DNA from: an uncultured Acetatifactor sp.
Lineage (GTDB): Bacteria > Bacillota > Clostridia > Lachnospirales > Lachnospiraceae
Assembly: GCA_947595925.1 (NCBI GenBank)
Contig: CANQEV010000030.1
Coordinates: 1 to 38,092, forward strand
Length of the DNA stretch: 38,092 bases
Direction: 5' to 3'
The position numbers were made by a program, and so were the translations under genes. The notes under the pieces were generated by a model that was not told the origin of the DNA, ran no database searches, and was given only the letters and a program-made list of their open reading frames with translations. Below are positions 20,420-29,693 of this stretch, piece by piece. The number at the start of each line of letters is the position of its first letter. The stretch's first letter is position 1.

Positions 20420-22729
20420 ATGAAATTATTGTTTACACTGACCGGGGAGCAGTTGGAGGCTCTATCGCTGGAACCGGGAGAAAAGTTATGTTACTGTGTG
20501 CCGGTGGATCTGGCATACGAGTTGAAAGAGGGGGCGGATCTGACCCGTCAGCCTGCCAGGGACGTGGCAGAGAGGTACGGGAAGGACAGCTTTCTGATCG
20601 TTACCTCTAAGCGCCTTATGACGCTGGAGGGGAAACGGGTGATCTCCAATACAGATTTAAGCGGCTGCGAGAAGATCCGCTGCGAGCGCCAGGTGGGGTG
20701 CGGCATCGTCACGGTGACGGACCTGGAGCAGAACGAGAGCTGCGTGGCCAGGGTCTCCATGAGGCAGATCGTCAGGACTTCCTATGCGGTAAGGGGGGCC
20801 TCCGCCATCGTAAAGAGCATCAAGGCCACGGGGGGTCCGGAGAACGCGGAACAGATCACCAGCCTGGAATATGAGACGTACTGTGAAAAGTGTGGCCGGG
20901 CGCTTCCGGGCACCAGCAAATGTCCCTACTGTGAGGGAAAGATGGACGTCTTCCGGAAGTTTATGAACCTCTGCGGCGGTTTTACGGGAAGGCTTCTACT
21001 GATCAGCACGCTGATGCTGGTGACTGCCGCCATGAGCATGCTCAGCCCCCTGATCCAGAGGAATTTTATCGACAACGCGCTGGCGGACGGCACGGGGACC
21101 TGGGTGGATTACGCCCTCTTTGTGGGACTGACCTTTGCGATCCTGATCGGCACGATCGCCATCGAAGTATGGAAGAACCTGGCCTGCGTCAGACTGGGCT
21201 CCGAGCTGTCCATGTCCCTGCGGAGCAGGCTCTACCAAAAGATACAGATGCTTTCTCTTTCCTTTATCAACAAGAGAAAGCCCGGGGAGCTGATGAACCG
21301 GATCTCCAGGGATACCAACCAGATCCGGGATTTCTTCCAGGATGTGTTCGGCTCCATGTTTTCCGTGCTGCTGACCATGGTGGCGTCCCTGATCGTGATG
21401 CTCGCCATCAGCGTAAAAATGACACTGCTGTCACTCGTATTCGTAGCGGTGGTCTTCGTGCTTATGAAGATCTTCCGCCATCGGATCCATGTGATCTTTT
21501 CCAGGCAGTGGTTCAAGTCGGATGAGCTCAGCAACAGTATTCAGGACATCATTTCCGGCATGCGTATCGTGAAGACCTTCGGCACGGAGGAGAGGGAGTC
21601 CGCCCGGTTCTCCCGGAAATCCATGGAATTTGCGGAGATTTCCTCTAAAAATGAGACTTTCTGGGCAGTCTTTTTCCCGATCCTCACCTTTCTGATGGGG
21701 GGAGGCACATACATTGCGGTGCTGCTCGGAGGACAGGACGTCCTTCAGGGGAGGATGACGCTGGGCGAACTGGTGCAGTTCATGGCATACAGCGGTTATC
21801 TCTTCGGGCCTCTGGACTGGATGACCCATATGCCCCGGGCCGTGATGCAGATGGTGACCAGCCTGAACCGCATCTATGACGTGCTGGACGAGGAGCCCCG
21901 GATCAAGGACACCAAGGACAGCAGGGAGATTCAGATCAAAGGAGCGTTTCGGTTCGAGGAGGTGTATTTTGGGTACAACACTTACGAGCCCGTGCTGGAG
22001 AATATCAGTTTTGACGTGAAGCCAGGGGAGATGATCGGCTTTGTGGGAGCCTCCGGGACCGGCAAGTCCACCATGATCAACCTGATCATGCGCCTGTACG
22101 ACCCGGACCAGGGACGGATCACCGTGGACGGCGTGGATCTCAGGGACGTAAAGATAGAATGTCTGCACTCCCAGCTTGGCGTAGTGCTTCAGGAGACCTT
22201 CCTGTTCTCCGGAAGCATCCTGGACAATATCTGTTTTGCAAAGCCGGACGCTACGCTGGCGGAGGTGATCCAGGCGGCGAAGGCGGCCAACGCCCACGAC
22301 TTTATCTGTAAGACGCCGAATGGGTACAACACCCGGGTGGGAGAGCACGGTTACACCCTCTCCGGCGGCGAGAGACAGCGTATCGCCATCGCCCGGGCAA
22401 TCCTGAACAATCCCCGGGTCCTGATCCTGGACGAGGCCACCTCCGCCCTGGATACGGAGAGCGAGTTTCTGATCCAGCAGGCTCTGGACCGGCTGATCCA
22501 GGGCCGCACCACCTTTGCCATCGCCCACAGGCTCTCCACCCTGAGAGGGGCGGACCGGCTGGTGGTGATCAACGAGCACGGGATCGCGGAGATGGGAAGC
22601 CACGATGAATTGTTGAAGAAGAAAGGGATCTACTATGGCCTTGTGACTGCGCAGCTGAAGATGGCAGAGGGACGGCCGGAGGCGGAAGACGCAGGAGAAG
22701 GCGCTGCGGCGGAGGCAGCCGGGGCGTAA
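20420..22729 (+). CDS. ABC exporter half-transporter, partner with zinc ribbon
   Basis: About 769 residues, built like the 17086-19416 protein. A PH-like N-terminal domain (SFLIVTSKRLMTLEGKRVIS near residues 58-77) is followed by a four-Cys zinc ribbon near 155-172 (CEKCGRAL, then CPYC), a six-helix transmembrane domain (about 195-480) and a full ATPase: Walker A GASGTGKST near 543, LSGGERQR, VLILDEATSALD and AHRLS. The C-terminus is an Ala/Glu-rich tail. I chose the ATG at 20420, with GAAGGA close upstream, rather than the longer frame from 20378, because MKLLFTLTG then aligns with the sister protein's start. Likely function: export as a heterodimer with the first transporter, together with the DUF1854 protein. 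Confidence 0.85.
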   Translation: MKLLFTLTGEQLEALSLEPGEKLCYCVPVDLAYELKEGADLTRQPARDVAERYGKDSFLIVTSKRLMTLEGKRVISNTDLSGCEKIRCERQVGCGIVTVTDLEQNESCVARVSMRQIVRTSYAVRGASAIVKSIKATGGPENAEQITSLEYETYCEKCGRALPGTSKCPYCEGKMDVFRKFMNLCGGFTGRLLLISTLMLVTAAMSMLSPLIQRNFIDNALADGTGTWVDYALFVGLTFAILIGTIAIEVWKNLACVRLGSELSMSLRSRLYQKIQMLSLSFINKRKPGELMNRISRDTNQIRDFFQDVFGSMFSVLLTMVASLIVMLAISVKMTLLSLVFVAVVFVLMKIFRHRIHVIFSRQWFKSDELSNSIQDIISGMRIVKTFGTEERESARFSRKSMEFAEISSKNETFWAVFFPILTFLMGGGTYIAVLLGGQDVLQGRMTLGELVQFMAYSGYLFGPLDWMTHMPRAVMQMVTSLNRIYDVLDEEPRIKDTKDSREIQIKGAFRFEEVYFGYNTYEPVLENISFDVKPGEMIGFVGASGTGKSTMINLIMRLYDPDQGRITVDGVDLRDVKIECLHSQLGVVLQETFLFSGSILDNICFAKPDATLAEVIQAAKAANAHDFICKTPNGYNTRVGEHGYTLSGGERQRIAIARAILNNPRVLILDEATSALDTESEFLIQQALDRLIQGRTTFAIAHRLSTLRGADRLVVINEHGIAEMGSHDELLKKKGIYYGLVTAQLKMAEGRPEAEDAGEGAAAEAAGA

Positions 22730-22771
22730 GGAGATGGAAAACAAGATCGGGGAGGGGAATCAAAAGAAATA

Positions 22772-24595
22772 ATGAGGGAGAAAAAACTGTCTCTTGCGGA
22801 GACATTGAAAAACGACTGGTACGCCCTGAAGTTGGGATATTCTATCAGCAGGAGTGTGGTGATCCACGCCTTTCTCATGCGTCTGGCGGGATATTTCGAG
22901 TGGGTGTTCTTTGACGCGGTCTTTCTGAAGGAGATCGTGGGAGCGCTTGACGAGAACAAGAGCTTTGGCGAGATCTTTACCTTTATTTTGATCTGCGGCG
23001 TTACTTTCGCGCTGATCAATTTATACAGCAACTACGCGGACAATGTGGTCCTGCCCCTTCAGACCGTGAGGCTGTACGGCGGCATTTACCGAAAATTGTA
23101 TGCAAAGGCGCGGAATGTGGAGCTCAGCTGTTACGAGGATCCGGATTTTTACAACCGCTACACCATGGCCATGGATGGGGCGGAACTCAAGGTTCAACAG
23201 ATCATCGTCAGCTTTTGGGGCGTCCTGGTGGGAGCGGTGGCCACCGGCGCGGTCTTTCTGTTCATGTTTCAGATCGATCACTACGCGGTGCTCTTTATCC
23301 TGTGCCCCCTGTTGGGAAATTTCGTGTTTGGCAACTGGAAGAATAAGTTTGACTTCAAAAAATATCAGGAGCAGGCGCCAAACGAAAAGGTGCTCAATTA
23401 TGTGAACCGGACCATGTATCTGGCGGATTACGCGAAGGAGATCCGGCTTTTTCAGATCTTCAGGCTCCTGAAGAAGCAGTATCACGAGGCGACGGAGAAC
23501 AATGTGAAGGTGGCCGTAAAATATGCGCTTCCCAAGGCGGTCTTAAATTTCTGGAGGATCACGTTCACCTTTACGGTGATCTTTGAGGGAGTGCTTTTAT
23601 ACGCGATCTACCGGCACCAGGTGACGGGTTCCATCACGCTGGCGCAGCTCACCGTCATGACCAGTCTCATGGTGGCGATGACCTGGATCCTGATCAGGCT
23701 GTTTGAGGATATCATGTCCATTATGCAGAACGGCCTCTTTATCAACAATCTCAGGGGGTTTCTGGAGTATGAGGAGAAGATCCCCGAGGATCAGAAGGGG
23801 ATCCTGCCGGAGGGAGAGTTTGAAAGCCTGGAGTTTGACCATGTCTGCTTTTCCTATAAGGATGAGGAGACTATAAAGGACCTCTCGTTTGTATTGAAAA
23901 AGGGCGAGATCGCGGCGCTGGTGGGACACAACGGCACGGGAAAGACCACCATCGTCAAGCTGCTCCTGAGATTATACGACCCCGTCTCCGGGGTGATCCG
24001 GATGAACGGCAGGGATATCCGGGAGTACGATCTTCACGCCTACCGGGAGATGTTTGCCACGACTTTTCAGGACTTCAGCATCCTGGGCATGACCGTCATG
24101 GAGAATGTCCTGATGGGGCGGCACTATGAAAATGAAGAGGAACTGACAGTGAGGGCCCTGAAAAAAGCGGGGATCTATGAGAAAGTGATGAGCCTTCCGG
24201 GAGGCCTCCGCACGGTTATGACGAAGGAGTTTGACGAGGACGGCGCGGTGTTCTCCGGCGGAGAGAGCCAGAAACTGGCGGTGGCCAGGACCTTTGCCAA
24301 GGATTCGCCGGTGAAGATCTTCGACGAGCCCTCCAGCGCGCTGGACCCCATAGCGGAGTACGAGCTGTTCCGGAATATCATGAAGGAAGCCAGCGACCAC
24401 ACCATGCTCTTTATCTCTCACAGGCTGTCCTCTGTAAAGAACTGCGACAAGGTCTTTATGCTGGAAAACGGAAGACTGATCGAAGAAGGTTCTCACAGCG
24501 AGCTGATGGCGCTTGGGGGGAGCTATGCGAAGATGTACCGGAAACAGGCCATGAATTATCTGGCCCTGGACGGGGAAGGGGAGGTGAAGCTGTGA
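22772..24595 (+). CDS. ABC exporter half-transporter (peptide-export type)
   Basis: 607 residues, the normal size of a half-transporter with no N-terminal extra domain. About six hydrophobic helices lie within residues 25-330, with a long amphipathic linker in the FFDAVFLKEIVG region. The ATPase has Walker A GHNGTGKTT (about 385-393), signature FSGGESQ (about 493), Walker B VKIFDEPSSALDP (about 513) and SHRLS. The DEPSSALDP form and SGGESQKLA signature differ from the two preceding transporters (DEATSALD, SGGE-RQR/KQR) and match the next gene, so genes 3 and 4 form a separate pair. Such half-transporters commonly sit in peptide-export loci. It starts 42 nt after the previous gene and ends overlapping the next by 4 nt. 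Confidence 0.85.
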   Translation: MREKKLSLAETLKNDWYALKLGYSISRSVVIHAFLMRLAGYFEWVFFDAVFLKEIVGALDENKSFGEIFTFILICGVTFALINLYSNYADNVVLPLQTVRLYGGIYRKLYAKARNVELSCYEDPDFYNRYTMAMDGAELKVQQIIVSFWGVLVGAVATGAVFLFMFQIDHYAVLFILCPLLGNFVFGNWKNKFDFKKYQEQAPNEKVLNYVNRTMYLADYAKEIRLFQIFRLLKKQYHEATENNVKVAVKYALPKAVLNFWRITFTFTVIFEGVLLYAIYRHQVTGSITLAQLTVMTSLMVAMTWILIRLFEDIMSIMQNGLFINNLRGFLEYEEKIPEDQKGILPEGEFESLEFDHVCFSYKDEETIKDLSFVLKKGEIAALVGHNGTGKTTIVKLLLRLYDPVSGVIRMNGRDIREYDLHAYREMFATTFQDFSILGMTVMENVLMGRHYENEEELTVRALKKAGIYEKVMSLPGGLRTVMTKEFDEDGAVFSGGESQKLAVARTFAKDSPVKIFDEPSSALDPIAEYELFRNIMKEASDHTMLFISHRLSSVKNCDKVFMLENGRLIEEGSHSELMALGGSYAKMYRKQAMNYLALDGEGEVKL

Positions 24596-26409
24596 CGCCG
24601 GAAAAGGAGAAGATCAAACAGCCTGTGGCACAGGTGTGGAAAAACAACTGGTTTCTGATAAAGCTCTGCCTGTCCGCGTCCCCCGCCTATGTGATCTTTG
24701 CGGTGCTGGATTCCGTGCGCAACCAGGTCTCCATCTTTTTTGAGCACACCTACGGGATCGGCTATGTGCTGGAGGCGGCGGAGTTTCACTATCCCTTTCG
24801 TCAGGTGGCGACCTTTATCCTGATCCTGGCGGGCTGCGTGACGCTGGGGATGGTGTTCACGGTTTTTGCGGGGGACTATATCCAGGAGAAGGAGCGGCCC
24901 AAGATTCGGGAGAAGATCAAACTCCGGTTTTATGAAAAAGCGAAAGAGCTGGACCTGGAGCGCTATGACAACCCGGATTTTTATAATGAACTGGTGCTGG
25001 TTTTGTCGGAGGTGGACAAACAGATCGACAGGTGTGTCACTTTTTTGCAGAACACCATGTCCGGAATCGCGGTCTTTATCACCACGGGGATCTATTTTTT
25101 CCTGAAGGATAAGACCTCTATTCCCTTTGCGGCGGTCTCTTTTGTCCTGACCTTTATCTTTAACCAGATGTTCAACCGACTGGCTTACCGGATCCGGATC
25201 GCCCGGAATCCCCATGAGAGGAAGCGGGAGTATGTGAAGCGGGTCTTTTATTTGAGCGATTACGCGAAAGAGCTCCGATTGAACCCGGAGGTTGCGGACG
25301 TCTTGTTTCAGGAGTTTGAGGAGGCCAACGAGGAAGTCTATCAGGCGGAGAAAAAGTATGCCGGCAAGCGGTTTTTCCTGGGCTTTATGGGACGGTATGT
25401 GAGCAACAGCTTCTTCAGCGATGTGCTCTACATTTCCTACCTGGTGTTCCAGGCTGCGGTCCGAAAGGCTCTGTCCTTCAGCAGTGTGGCGATCCTGTAT
25501 AACTCATTCGGGCGCTTGAAGAGAGGGATGCAGATTTTTACCGACGTTTACCCCTATGCCTGCGAGACCAGCCTGTATGTGCAGAAAATGCGGGATTTCC
25601 TGGACTGTAAGCCGGAGATCGTCTCTGAGAAGAATCTGCTTCCGGCGGAGGGGGCGAAGGAGATCGAGCTGCGGAACGTCTCTTTTGCGTACCGGCGGGA
25701 GGAAGGGGATTTCCTGCGGGACATCTCCCTGCATATCCGGCCCGGGCAGAAGATCGCCCTGGTGGGTTATAACGGCGCGGGAAAGACTACCCTGGTAAAG
25801 CTCCTGATGCGCCTGTACGACGTGGGAGCGGGGGAGATCCTTGCCGACGGGGTGAATATCCGGGATTATCAGGTGGAAAAGTACCGGGAAGCCGTGGGCA
25901 CGGTCTTTCAGGACTTTAAGATCTTTGCGGGTAATGTGAAAGAAAACGTGCTGATGGATATCGCGGAGGGCTGCGATGAGGAGCCGGTACGCCGGGCGCT
26001 TTCAGAAAGCGGGCTCTGGGAGAAGGTCTGTGAGATGAAGGACGGGCTGGACACCCAGCTCACCACGGAGATCATGGAGAGAGGGGTGAACCTGTCCGGG
26101 GGTGAGAGCCAGAAGCTGGCCATCGCCAGAGTCTTCTATCAGAAGGCAGGGCTGATGATCCTGGACGAACCCTCCAGCGCGCTGGACCCCATAGCGGAGT
26201 ACCAGCTGAACCATGTGATGATGGAGGCCACAAAGGACAAGACGGTCATCTTTATCTCCCACAGATTGTCCACCACCCGCCTTGCGGACCACATCGTCAT
26301 GCTGGAGAAGGGCCGCATCGCCGAGGAGGGAACCCATGAGGAGCTCCTTCGGAGAAACGGAAAGTATGCCAGGATGTGGCGCGTCCAGGCCGGGGCGTAC
26401 CTGGACTGA
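24592..26409 (+). CDS. ABC exporter half-transporter, second of pair
   Basis: 605 residues, starting with GTG in a GTGA overlap with the preceding stop, so translation is coupled and a heterodimer with the preceding product is likely. The transmembrane domain (about residues 20-330) is followed by an ATPase with Walker A GYNGAGKTT (about 391-399), LSGGESQKLA (about 500), Walker B LMILDEPSSALD (about 520) and SHRLSTT. All catalytic residues look intact, including the Glu after Walker B. The same DEPSSALDPIAEY stretch is found in the partner, showing recent common ancestry. It is the last gene of the operon; a terminator follows. Confidence 0.85.
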   Translation: MTPEKEKIKQPVAQVWKNNWFLIKLCLSASPAYVIFAVLDSVRNQVSIFFEHTYGIGYVLEAAEFHYPFRQVATFILILAGCVTLGMVFTVFAGDYIQEKERPKIREKIKLRFYEKAKELDLERYDNPDFYNELVLVLSEVDKQIDRCVTFLQNTMSGIAVFITTGIYFFLKDKTSIPFAAVSFVLTFIFNQMFNRLAYRIRIARNPHERKREYVKRVFYLSDYAKELRLNPEVADVLFQEFEEANEEVYQAEKKYAGKRFFLGFMGRYVSNSFFSDVLYISYLVFQAAVRKALSFSSVAILYNSFGRLKRGMQIFTDVYPYACETSLYVQKMRDFLDCKPEIVSEKNLLPAEGAKEIELRNVSFAYRREEGDFLRDISLHIRPGQKIALVGYNGAGKTTLVKLLMRLYDVGAGEILADGVNIRDYQVEKYREAVGTVFQDFKIFAGNVKENVLMDIAEGCDEEPVRRALSESGLWEKVCEMKDGLDTQLTTEIMERGVNLSGGESQKLAIARVFYQKAGLMILDEPSSALDPIAEYQLNHVMMEATKDKTVIFISHRLSTTRLADHIVMLEKGRIAEEGTHEELLRRNGKYARMWRVQAGAYLD

Positions 26410-26438
26410 GGCGGGGAATTTTATGATTATTTAGGGAA

Positions 26439-26473
26439 AGGCATCAATCGTTTAGCGGACTGATGCCTTTTTT
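26439..26473 (+). terminator. Intrinsic terminator of the export operon
   Basis: AGGCATCA (26439-26446) pairs perfectly with TGATGCCT (26461-26468), with a 14-nt loop, followed by TTTTT. It lies 30 nt after the last ABC stop and closes the operon. Confidence 0.85.
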
Positions 26474-26622
26474 GTATGCCTGATAGTGCTGGATTTAACT
26501 GATTTTGCCAAACGCAACGAAACATAACACAATCTATCTGAAAATGTCAGGTTTTCTTGGTGGACATATTGCCGCCTTGTATTTATGATAATGTTAAAAA
26601 TAATTGCAAAAGTGGAATTTTT

Positions 26623-27723
26623 ATGAGAAAATACTATTTGGACAATATCAGATGGATCACTGTGGTGATTGTAGTGCTCTACCATGTTTTCTATATGTAT
26701 AATGCCGAGGGAATATTGGGCGGTCTTGGAAAGATTACAAGCGTTTCGGTTCAGCCTTATGATATATTCCTGTATTTTGTATATCCGTGGTTTATGCCGG
26801 TATTGTTCCTTGTTTCCGGGATCAGTTCCAGATTATATCTGGAGAGTCACACGGATAGGGAATTTATAAAGAACCGGACAAGGAAGCTGCTTGTGCCGTC
26901 AACTATAGGACTTTTTGCTTTTCAGTTTATTCAGGGGTATGTGTCCATGTCGCTGGGCACCGGATTTACGGAGCTTGCTGCGGCGCATGTTCCGAAGCCT
27001 GTGATCTTTCTGATCATGGCTGCTTCCGGCATCGGGGTTCTCTGGTTTATCCAGCTCCTCTGGCTGTATTGCGTGATACTTGTCTTTCTGAAAAAGGCTG
27101 AAAGAGGGAAAGTTTTGAAGGCGGGTGCAAAAACTCCGGTCTGGCTCATTTTGTTATTTTACTTTCTGATCTGGGGAGCTGCTCAGATCCTGAATACGCC
27201 GATCATATCGGTGTATAGGATCGCGTTTTACTTTGTGTTCTTCATCCTTGGATATTATGTGTTTTCTCATGATGAAGTGATGGAAGAACTGAAAAGATAT
27301 GCCGTTCCTTTGATCGTGACAGGGGTCTTGGCCTGTGCGGCTTTTTCTGCCTTGTATTTTAGTATCGGGGCAAATTATGCGGATGAGCCGGTAAATAGAA
27401 ATCCGCTGTATGCGGCCTGTGCATATTTGGGCTCACTGGCTGTACTTTCCGGAATGGCCCGATTTGGCGACTGCGGCAATCGTTTTACAAAATGGATGAG
27501 CAGGAAAAGTTTTGGTCTCTATGTTTTTCATTACCTTGGGATCTCAGCGGTCGCTTTGCTGATCGCGAAGCCGGGATCATTGCCGGCGTCTGTGTGTTAT
27601 CTGCTGAGTCTTGCGGCTGGCTTTGTGTTCGGATTTGGGTTATATGAGATCATTTCGAGGATTCCGTTTTTCAGATGGGCTGTGCTGGGAATCAAAAAGG
27701 AGAAGAAGGATGTTTCAGGATAA
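26623..27723 (+). CDS. Acyltransferase-3 (AT3) family membrane protein
   Basis: About 366 residues with some ten transmembrane helices. It has the AT3 hallmarks: YYLDNIRWITVVIVVLYHVF at the N-terminus, with the conserved Arg and catalytic-type His in helix 1, and the FIKNRTRKLLVPSTIG segment (R-x-x-K-L-x-x-P) near residue 90. AT3 proteins O-acylate surface sugars, peptidoglycan or small molecules with cytoplasmic acyl-CoA as donor. I chose the ATG at 26623 because it begins the family's usual MRKYYLDNIRW; the upstream part of the frame is not family-like. The ribosome binding site is weak (AGTGGA). Its end overlaps the following regulator gene by 14 nt, suggesting joint expression. Confidence 0.85.
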   Translation: MRKYYLDNIRWITVVIVVLYHVFYMYNAEGILGGLGKITSVSVQPYDIFLYFVYPWFMPVLFLVSGISSRLYLESHTDREFIKNRTRKLLVPSTIGLFAFQFIQGYVSMSLGTGFTELAAAHVPKPVIFLIMAASGIGVLWFIQLLWLYCVILVFLKKAERGKVLKAGAKTPVWLILLFYFLIWGAAQILNTPIISVYRIAFYFVFFILGYYVFSHDEVMEELKRYAVPLIVTGVLACAAFSALYFSIGANYADEPVNRNPLYAACAYLGSLAVLSGMARFGDCGNRFTKWMSRKSFGLYVFHYLGISAVALLIAKPGSLPASVCYLLSLAAGFVFGFGLYEIISRIPFFRWAVLGIKKEKKDVSG

Positions 27724-28138
27724 TCTGTTGCAAATGAGAAAGATGAAAGGGTTTACACAGGAAAAGATAGCGGAAAAGGTCGGCGTGTCGAGGCAGGCTG
27801 TGGCAAAATGGGAAGCGGGTGAAACGGTACCGGATCTGGATAAATGTAAAATGCTTGCGGAAGTTTTTGAGGTATCTCTTGATGATCTGGCAAATTATGA
27901 GCCGGAAGAAAACCTGGGGCTGGGACTTCCGCCAAAAGGGAAACATTTATTTGGCGTTGTAACAGTCGGCGATAAGGGGCAGGTTGTGATTCCTGCAAAG
28001 GCGCGCAAGCTTTTTGAAATATCCCCGGGTGATCAGCTGGTTGTTCTTGGCGACGAGGGGCAGGGATTGGCGATCATGAAATCGGAAAAGTTTCTCGCGC
28101 TTGCGGATGCCATCAGATCGGGGACATTTGAAAAGTAA
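27710..28138 (+). CDS. HTH-XRE/AbrB-fold transcriptional regulator
   Basis: 142 residues. The N-terminal XRE helix-turn-helix (about residues 4-60: LLQMRKMKGFTQEKIAEKVG then VSRQAVAKWEAGETVPDL) is the Cro/C1 type. After a short linker, residues of about 80-130 form an AbrB/SpoVT-type swapped-hairpin domain (VVTVGDKGQVVIPAKARKLF). The start ATG at 27710, inside the end of the acyltransferase gene, has AAGGAG 8 nt upstream. The longer open frame from 27611 is antisense-like and lacks a signal. The combination of two DNA-binding domains is common in Firmicutes regulators. It may control the acyltransferase operon, but its target is not shown by the sequence. Confidence 0.85.
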   Translation: MFQDNLLQMRKMKGFTQEKIAEKVGVSRQAVAKWEAGETVPDLDKCKMLAEVFEVSLDDLANYEPEENLGLGLPPKGKHLFGVVTVGDKGQVVIPAKARKLFEISPGDQLVVLGDEGQGLAIMKSEKFLALADAIRSGTFEK

Positions 28139-28547
28139 TAGAACAAATAGGAAAATAGATTTGGCATTTCTCAAGAATAGTTTCATCTGAAAACGAGGTT
28201 GCCGAAATACCTGTTGATGTGTTATTTTTAACAAAATAAAGTAAGCTGAAAATTAAAAAAATATGAAATATTTTGGTTACATCTTGCGTGGTATGCGGCA
28301 GGGTGATATGATATCTGAAGATGTGAAGTCGGGGTCATAGGACAATTTTTACGAGTATTGACTATGTCAGAGAACTTCACAGACATTTCTGTATGGCATT
28401 TCGCCAAGGATTTTCACTGTAAAGAATTGAGACGAGATTTCGGATTAAGGTGCAGGCAGGTCTGGAGCTGCAACATGTTAAAGCAGCGTTTTATGAAAGC
28501 CTGTATTTCGGAGAAGCACACATTTTTTATGAAAAGAGAGGAAGATC
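28139..28547. other. AT-rich intergenic region with a possible promoter
   Basis: No convincing gene is present. A TTGCGT box (about 28284), a 17-nt spacer and TATGAT (about 28307) form a plausible + strand promoter for the Rpn-family gene. A 65-codon open frame at 28358-28555 has no ribosome binding site and an unusual composition (many Phe, Cys, Arg), and was not accepted. An A/T-rich stretch at 28225-28275 has no clear structure. Confidence 0.4.
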
Positions 28548-29621
28548 ATGACTGACAAACGCACAGAATCAAAAACCGCGAAAAGAATCAATGGGAGCCG
28601 CATGGCAGAAAGCACGCCTTATGACGATGTCTATCGAACTCTGCAGAACGACTGCCGGCGCTGGCTTCTCCCCATGCTTAACGAGATCTTCGGGGAACAT
28701 TATACCGGGCGGGAGGAGATAATCCCGGGGCCAAATGAACACTTTTTGAACTGCCAGGACGGCCGGGAGCAGGAACGGGTCACCGACACTACATTCACTG
28801 TATTAAGTGAAAAACCTCGGAAATATCACATTGAATGTCAGGCAAATCCGGATGGGAGCATGATGATCCGGATGTTTGAGTACGATTCCCAGATTGCTTT
28901 GGACAGCGCCGAGGTTCAGGGGTACACAATGACTGTGACCTTTCCGCGTTCGGCGGTGCTGTTTTTGCGCCACAACCGGAACACCCCGGAAAAAATGACC
29001 ATGGAGATCCGGACAGAGGCGGGAGCCCTGTTCTGCGATATTCCAATCATGAAGCTCCAGCTCTATAAACTGGAAGATATCTTTGAGAAAAAACTGCTCC
29101 TTCTGCTGCCCTTTTATATTTTTAATTACGAAAAGGAGTTTTCGGATCCGGATGAGACATTGGAAGAACGGATCCGGGAAGATTTCCTGCGGATCCGGGA
29201 ATTTCTGGAAGGACTGACAAGCCGTGGAGAGTTGACAGAATATGAGAGGGGAATTATCATGGATATGACGAAGAAAGTAGTCATGAGTATTACGGGTTCC
29301 CATCCGGATGTCAGGAAACGATTGGAGGGCGCGATGGTAGGAAAGATCTTAGACTGTGAGACGAAACAAGCGTACCGTAAAGGAGTTGCGGAGGGTATTG
29401 CACAGGGAGAAGTTAGGGCTGTAATGACGCAGGTCTGCCGAAAGCTGAAAAAAGGCACATCCACGGAGAAAATCGCGGGAGAACTGGAGATGCGCCCGGA
29501 AGACCTGGCGCCCCTGCTGCAATCCGCGGAGAAATACGCCCCCGATTATGATGTGGAAATGATACTGGCGGAGATGTTCCCGCCCCAGGCGGATACCCGG
29601 GGCATGGCGGATCCTGTATAA
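28548..29621 (+). CDS. Rpn-family PD-(D/E)XK nuclease-like protein
   Basis: 357 residues. The Rpn/PDDEXK_2 core shows an Asp near residue 79 (VTDTTFTVL) and the YHIECQAN strand with Glu96-x-Gln98, an E-x-Q variant of the nuclease motif. A middle alpha-helical region and FYIFNYEKEF follow. The C-terminus has the helical AYRKGVAEGIAQGEVRAV segment typical of the family, with repeated Glu-Gly-x-Ala/Glu pattern. Proteins of this kind, common in Lachnospiraceae, are annotated as transposases or recombination-promoting nucleases; the E. coli homologues nick DNA and act in phage defence or recombination. The ATG follows GAGAGGA. It stands alone between two - and + strand units, as these genes usually do. 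Confidence 0.8.
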   Translation: MTDKRTESKTAKRINGSRMAESTPYDDVYRTLQNDCRRWLLPMLNEIFGEHYTGREEIIPGPNEHFLNCQDGREQERVTDTTFTVLSEKPRKYHIECQANPDGSMMIRMFEYDSQIALDSAEVQGYTMTVTFPRSAVLFLRHNRNTPEKMTMEIRTEAGALFCDIPIMKLQLYKLEDIFEKKLLLLLPFYIFNYEKEFSDPDETLEERIREDFLRIREFLEGLTSRGELTEYERGIIMDMTKKVVMSITGSHPDVRKRLEGAMVGKILDCETKQAYRKGVAEGIAQGEVRAVMTQVCRKLKKGTSTEKIAGELEMRPEDLAPLLQSAEKYAPDYDVEMILAEMFPPQADTRGMADPV

Positions 29622-29668
29622 ATTCGGTATGATCCCAGGAAGGCGGGAGAACAGGAAGAGAAAGGGCT

Positions 29669-29693
29669 CTGAGAATCTTCAAGGGATTCTCAG
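29669..29693. terminator. Hairpin between convergent genes
   Basis: CTGAGAATC and GATTCTCAG form a perfect 9-bp stem with a 7-nt loop. The right arm contains the TGA stop of the - strand sensor kinase (29690-29692). Neither side has a clean U tract; the - side reads AGCCCTTTCTCTT. It may act as a weak bidirectional terminator. Confidence 0.5.

Noticed and set aside
21431..22744. Long - strand frame (437 codons) opposite the second ABC transporter
   Set aside because: Antisense shadow of a gene with complete Walker and signature motifs; similar shadows lie opposite the other ABC genes and opposite flgG (34210-35208).
28358..28555. 65-codon frame before the Rpn-family gene
   Set aside because: No ribosome binding site, unusual composition, and it overlaps the real start with its own good AGAGGA site.
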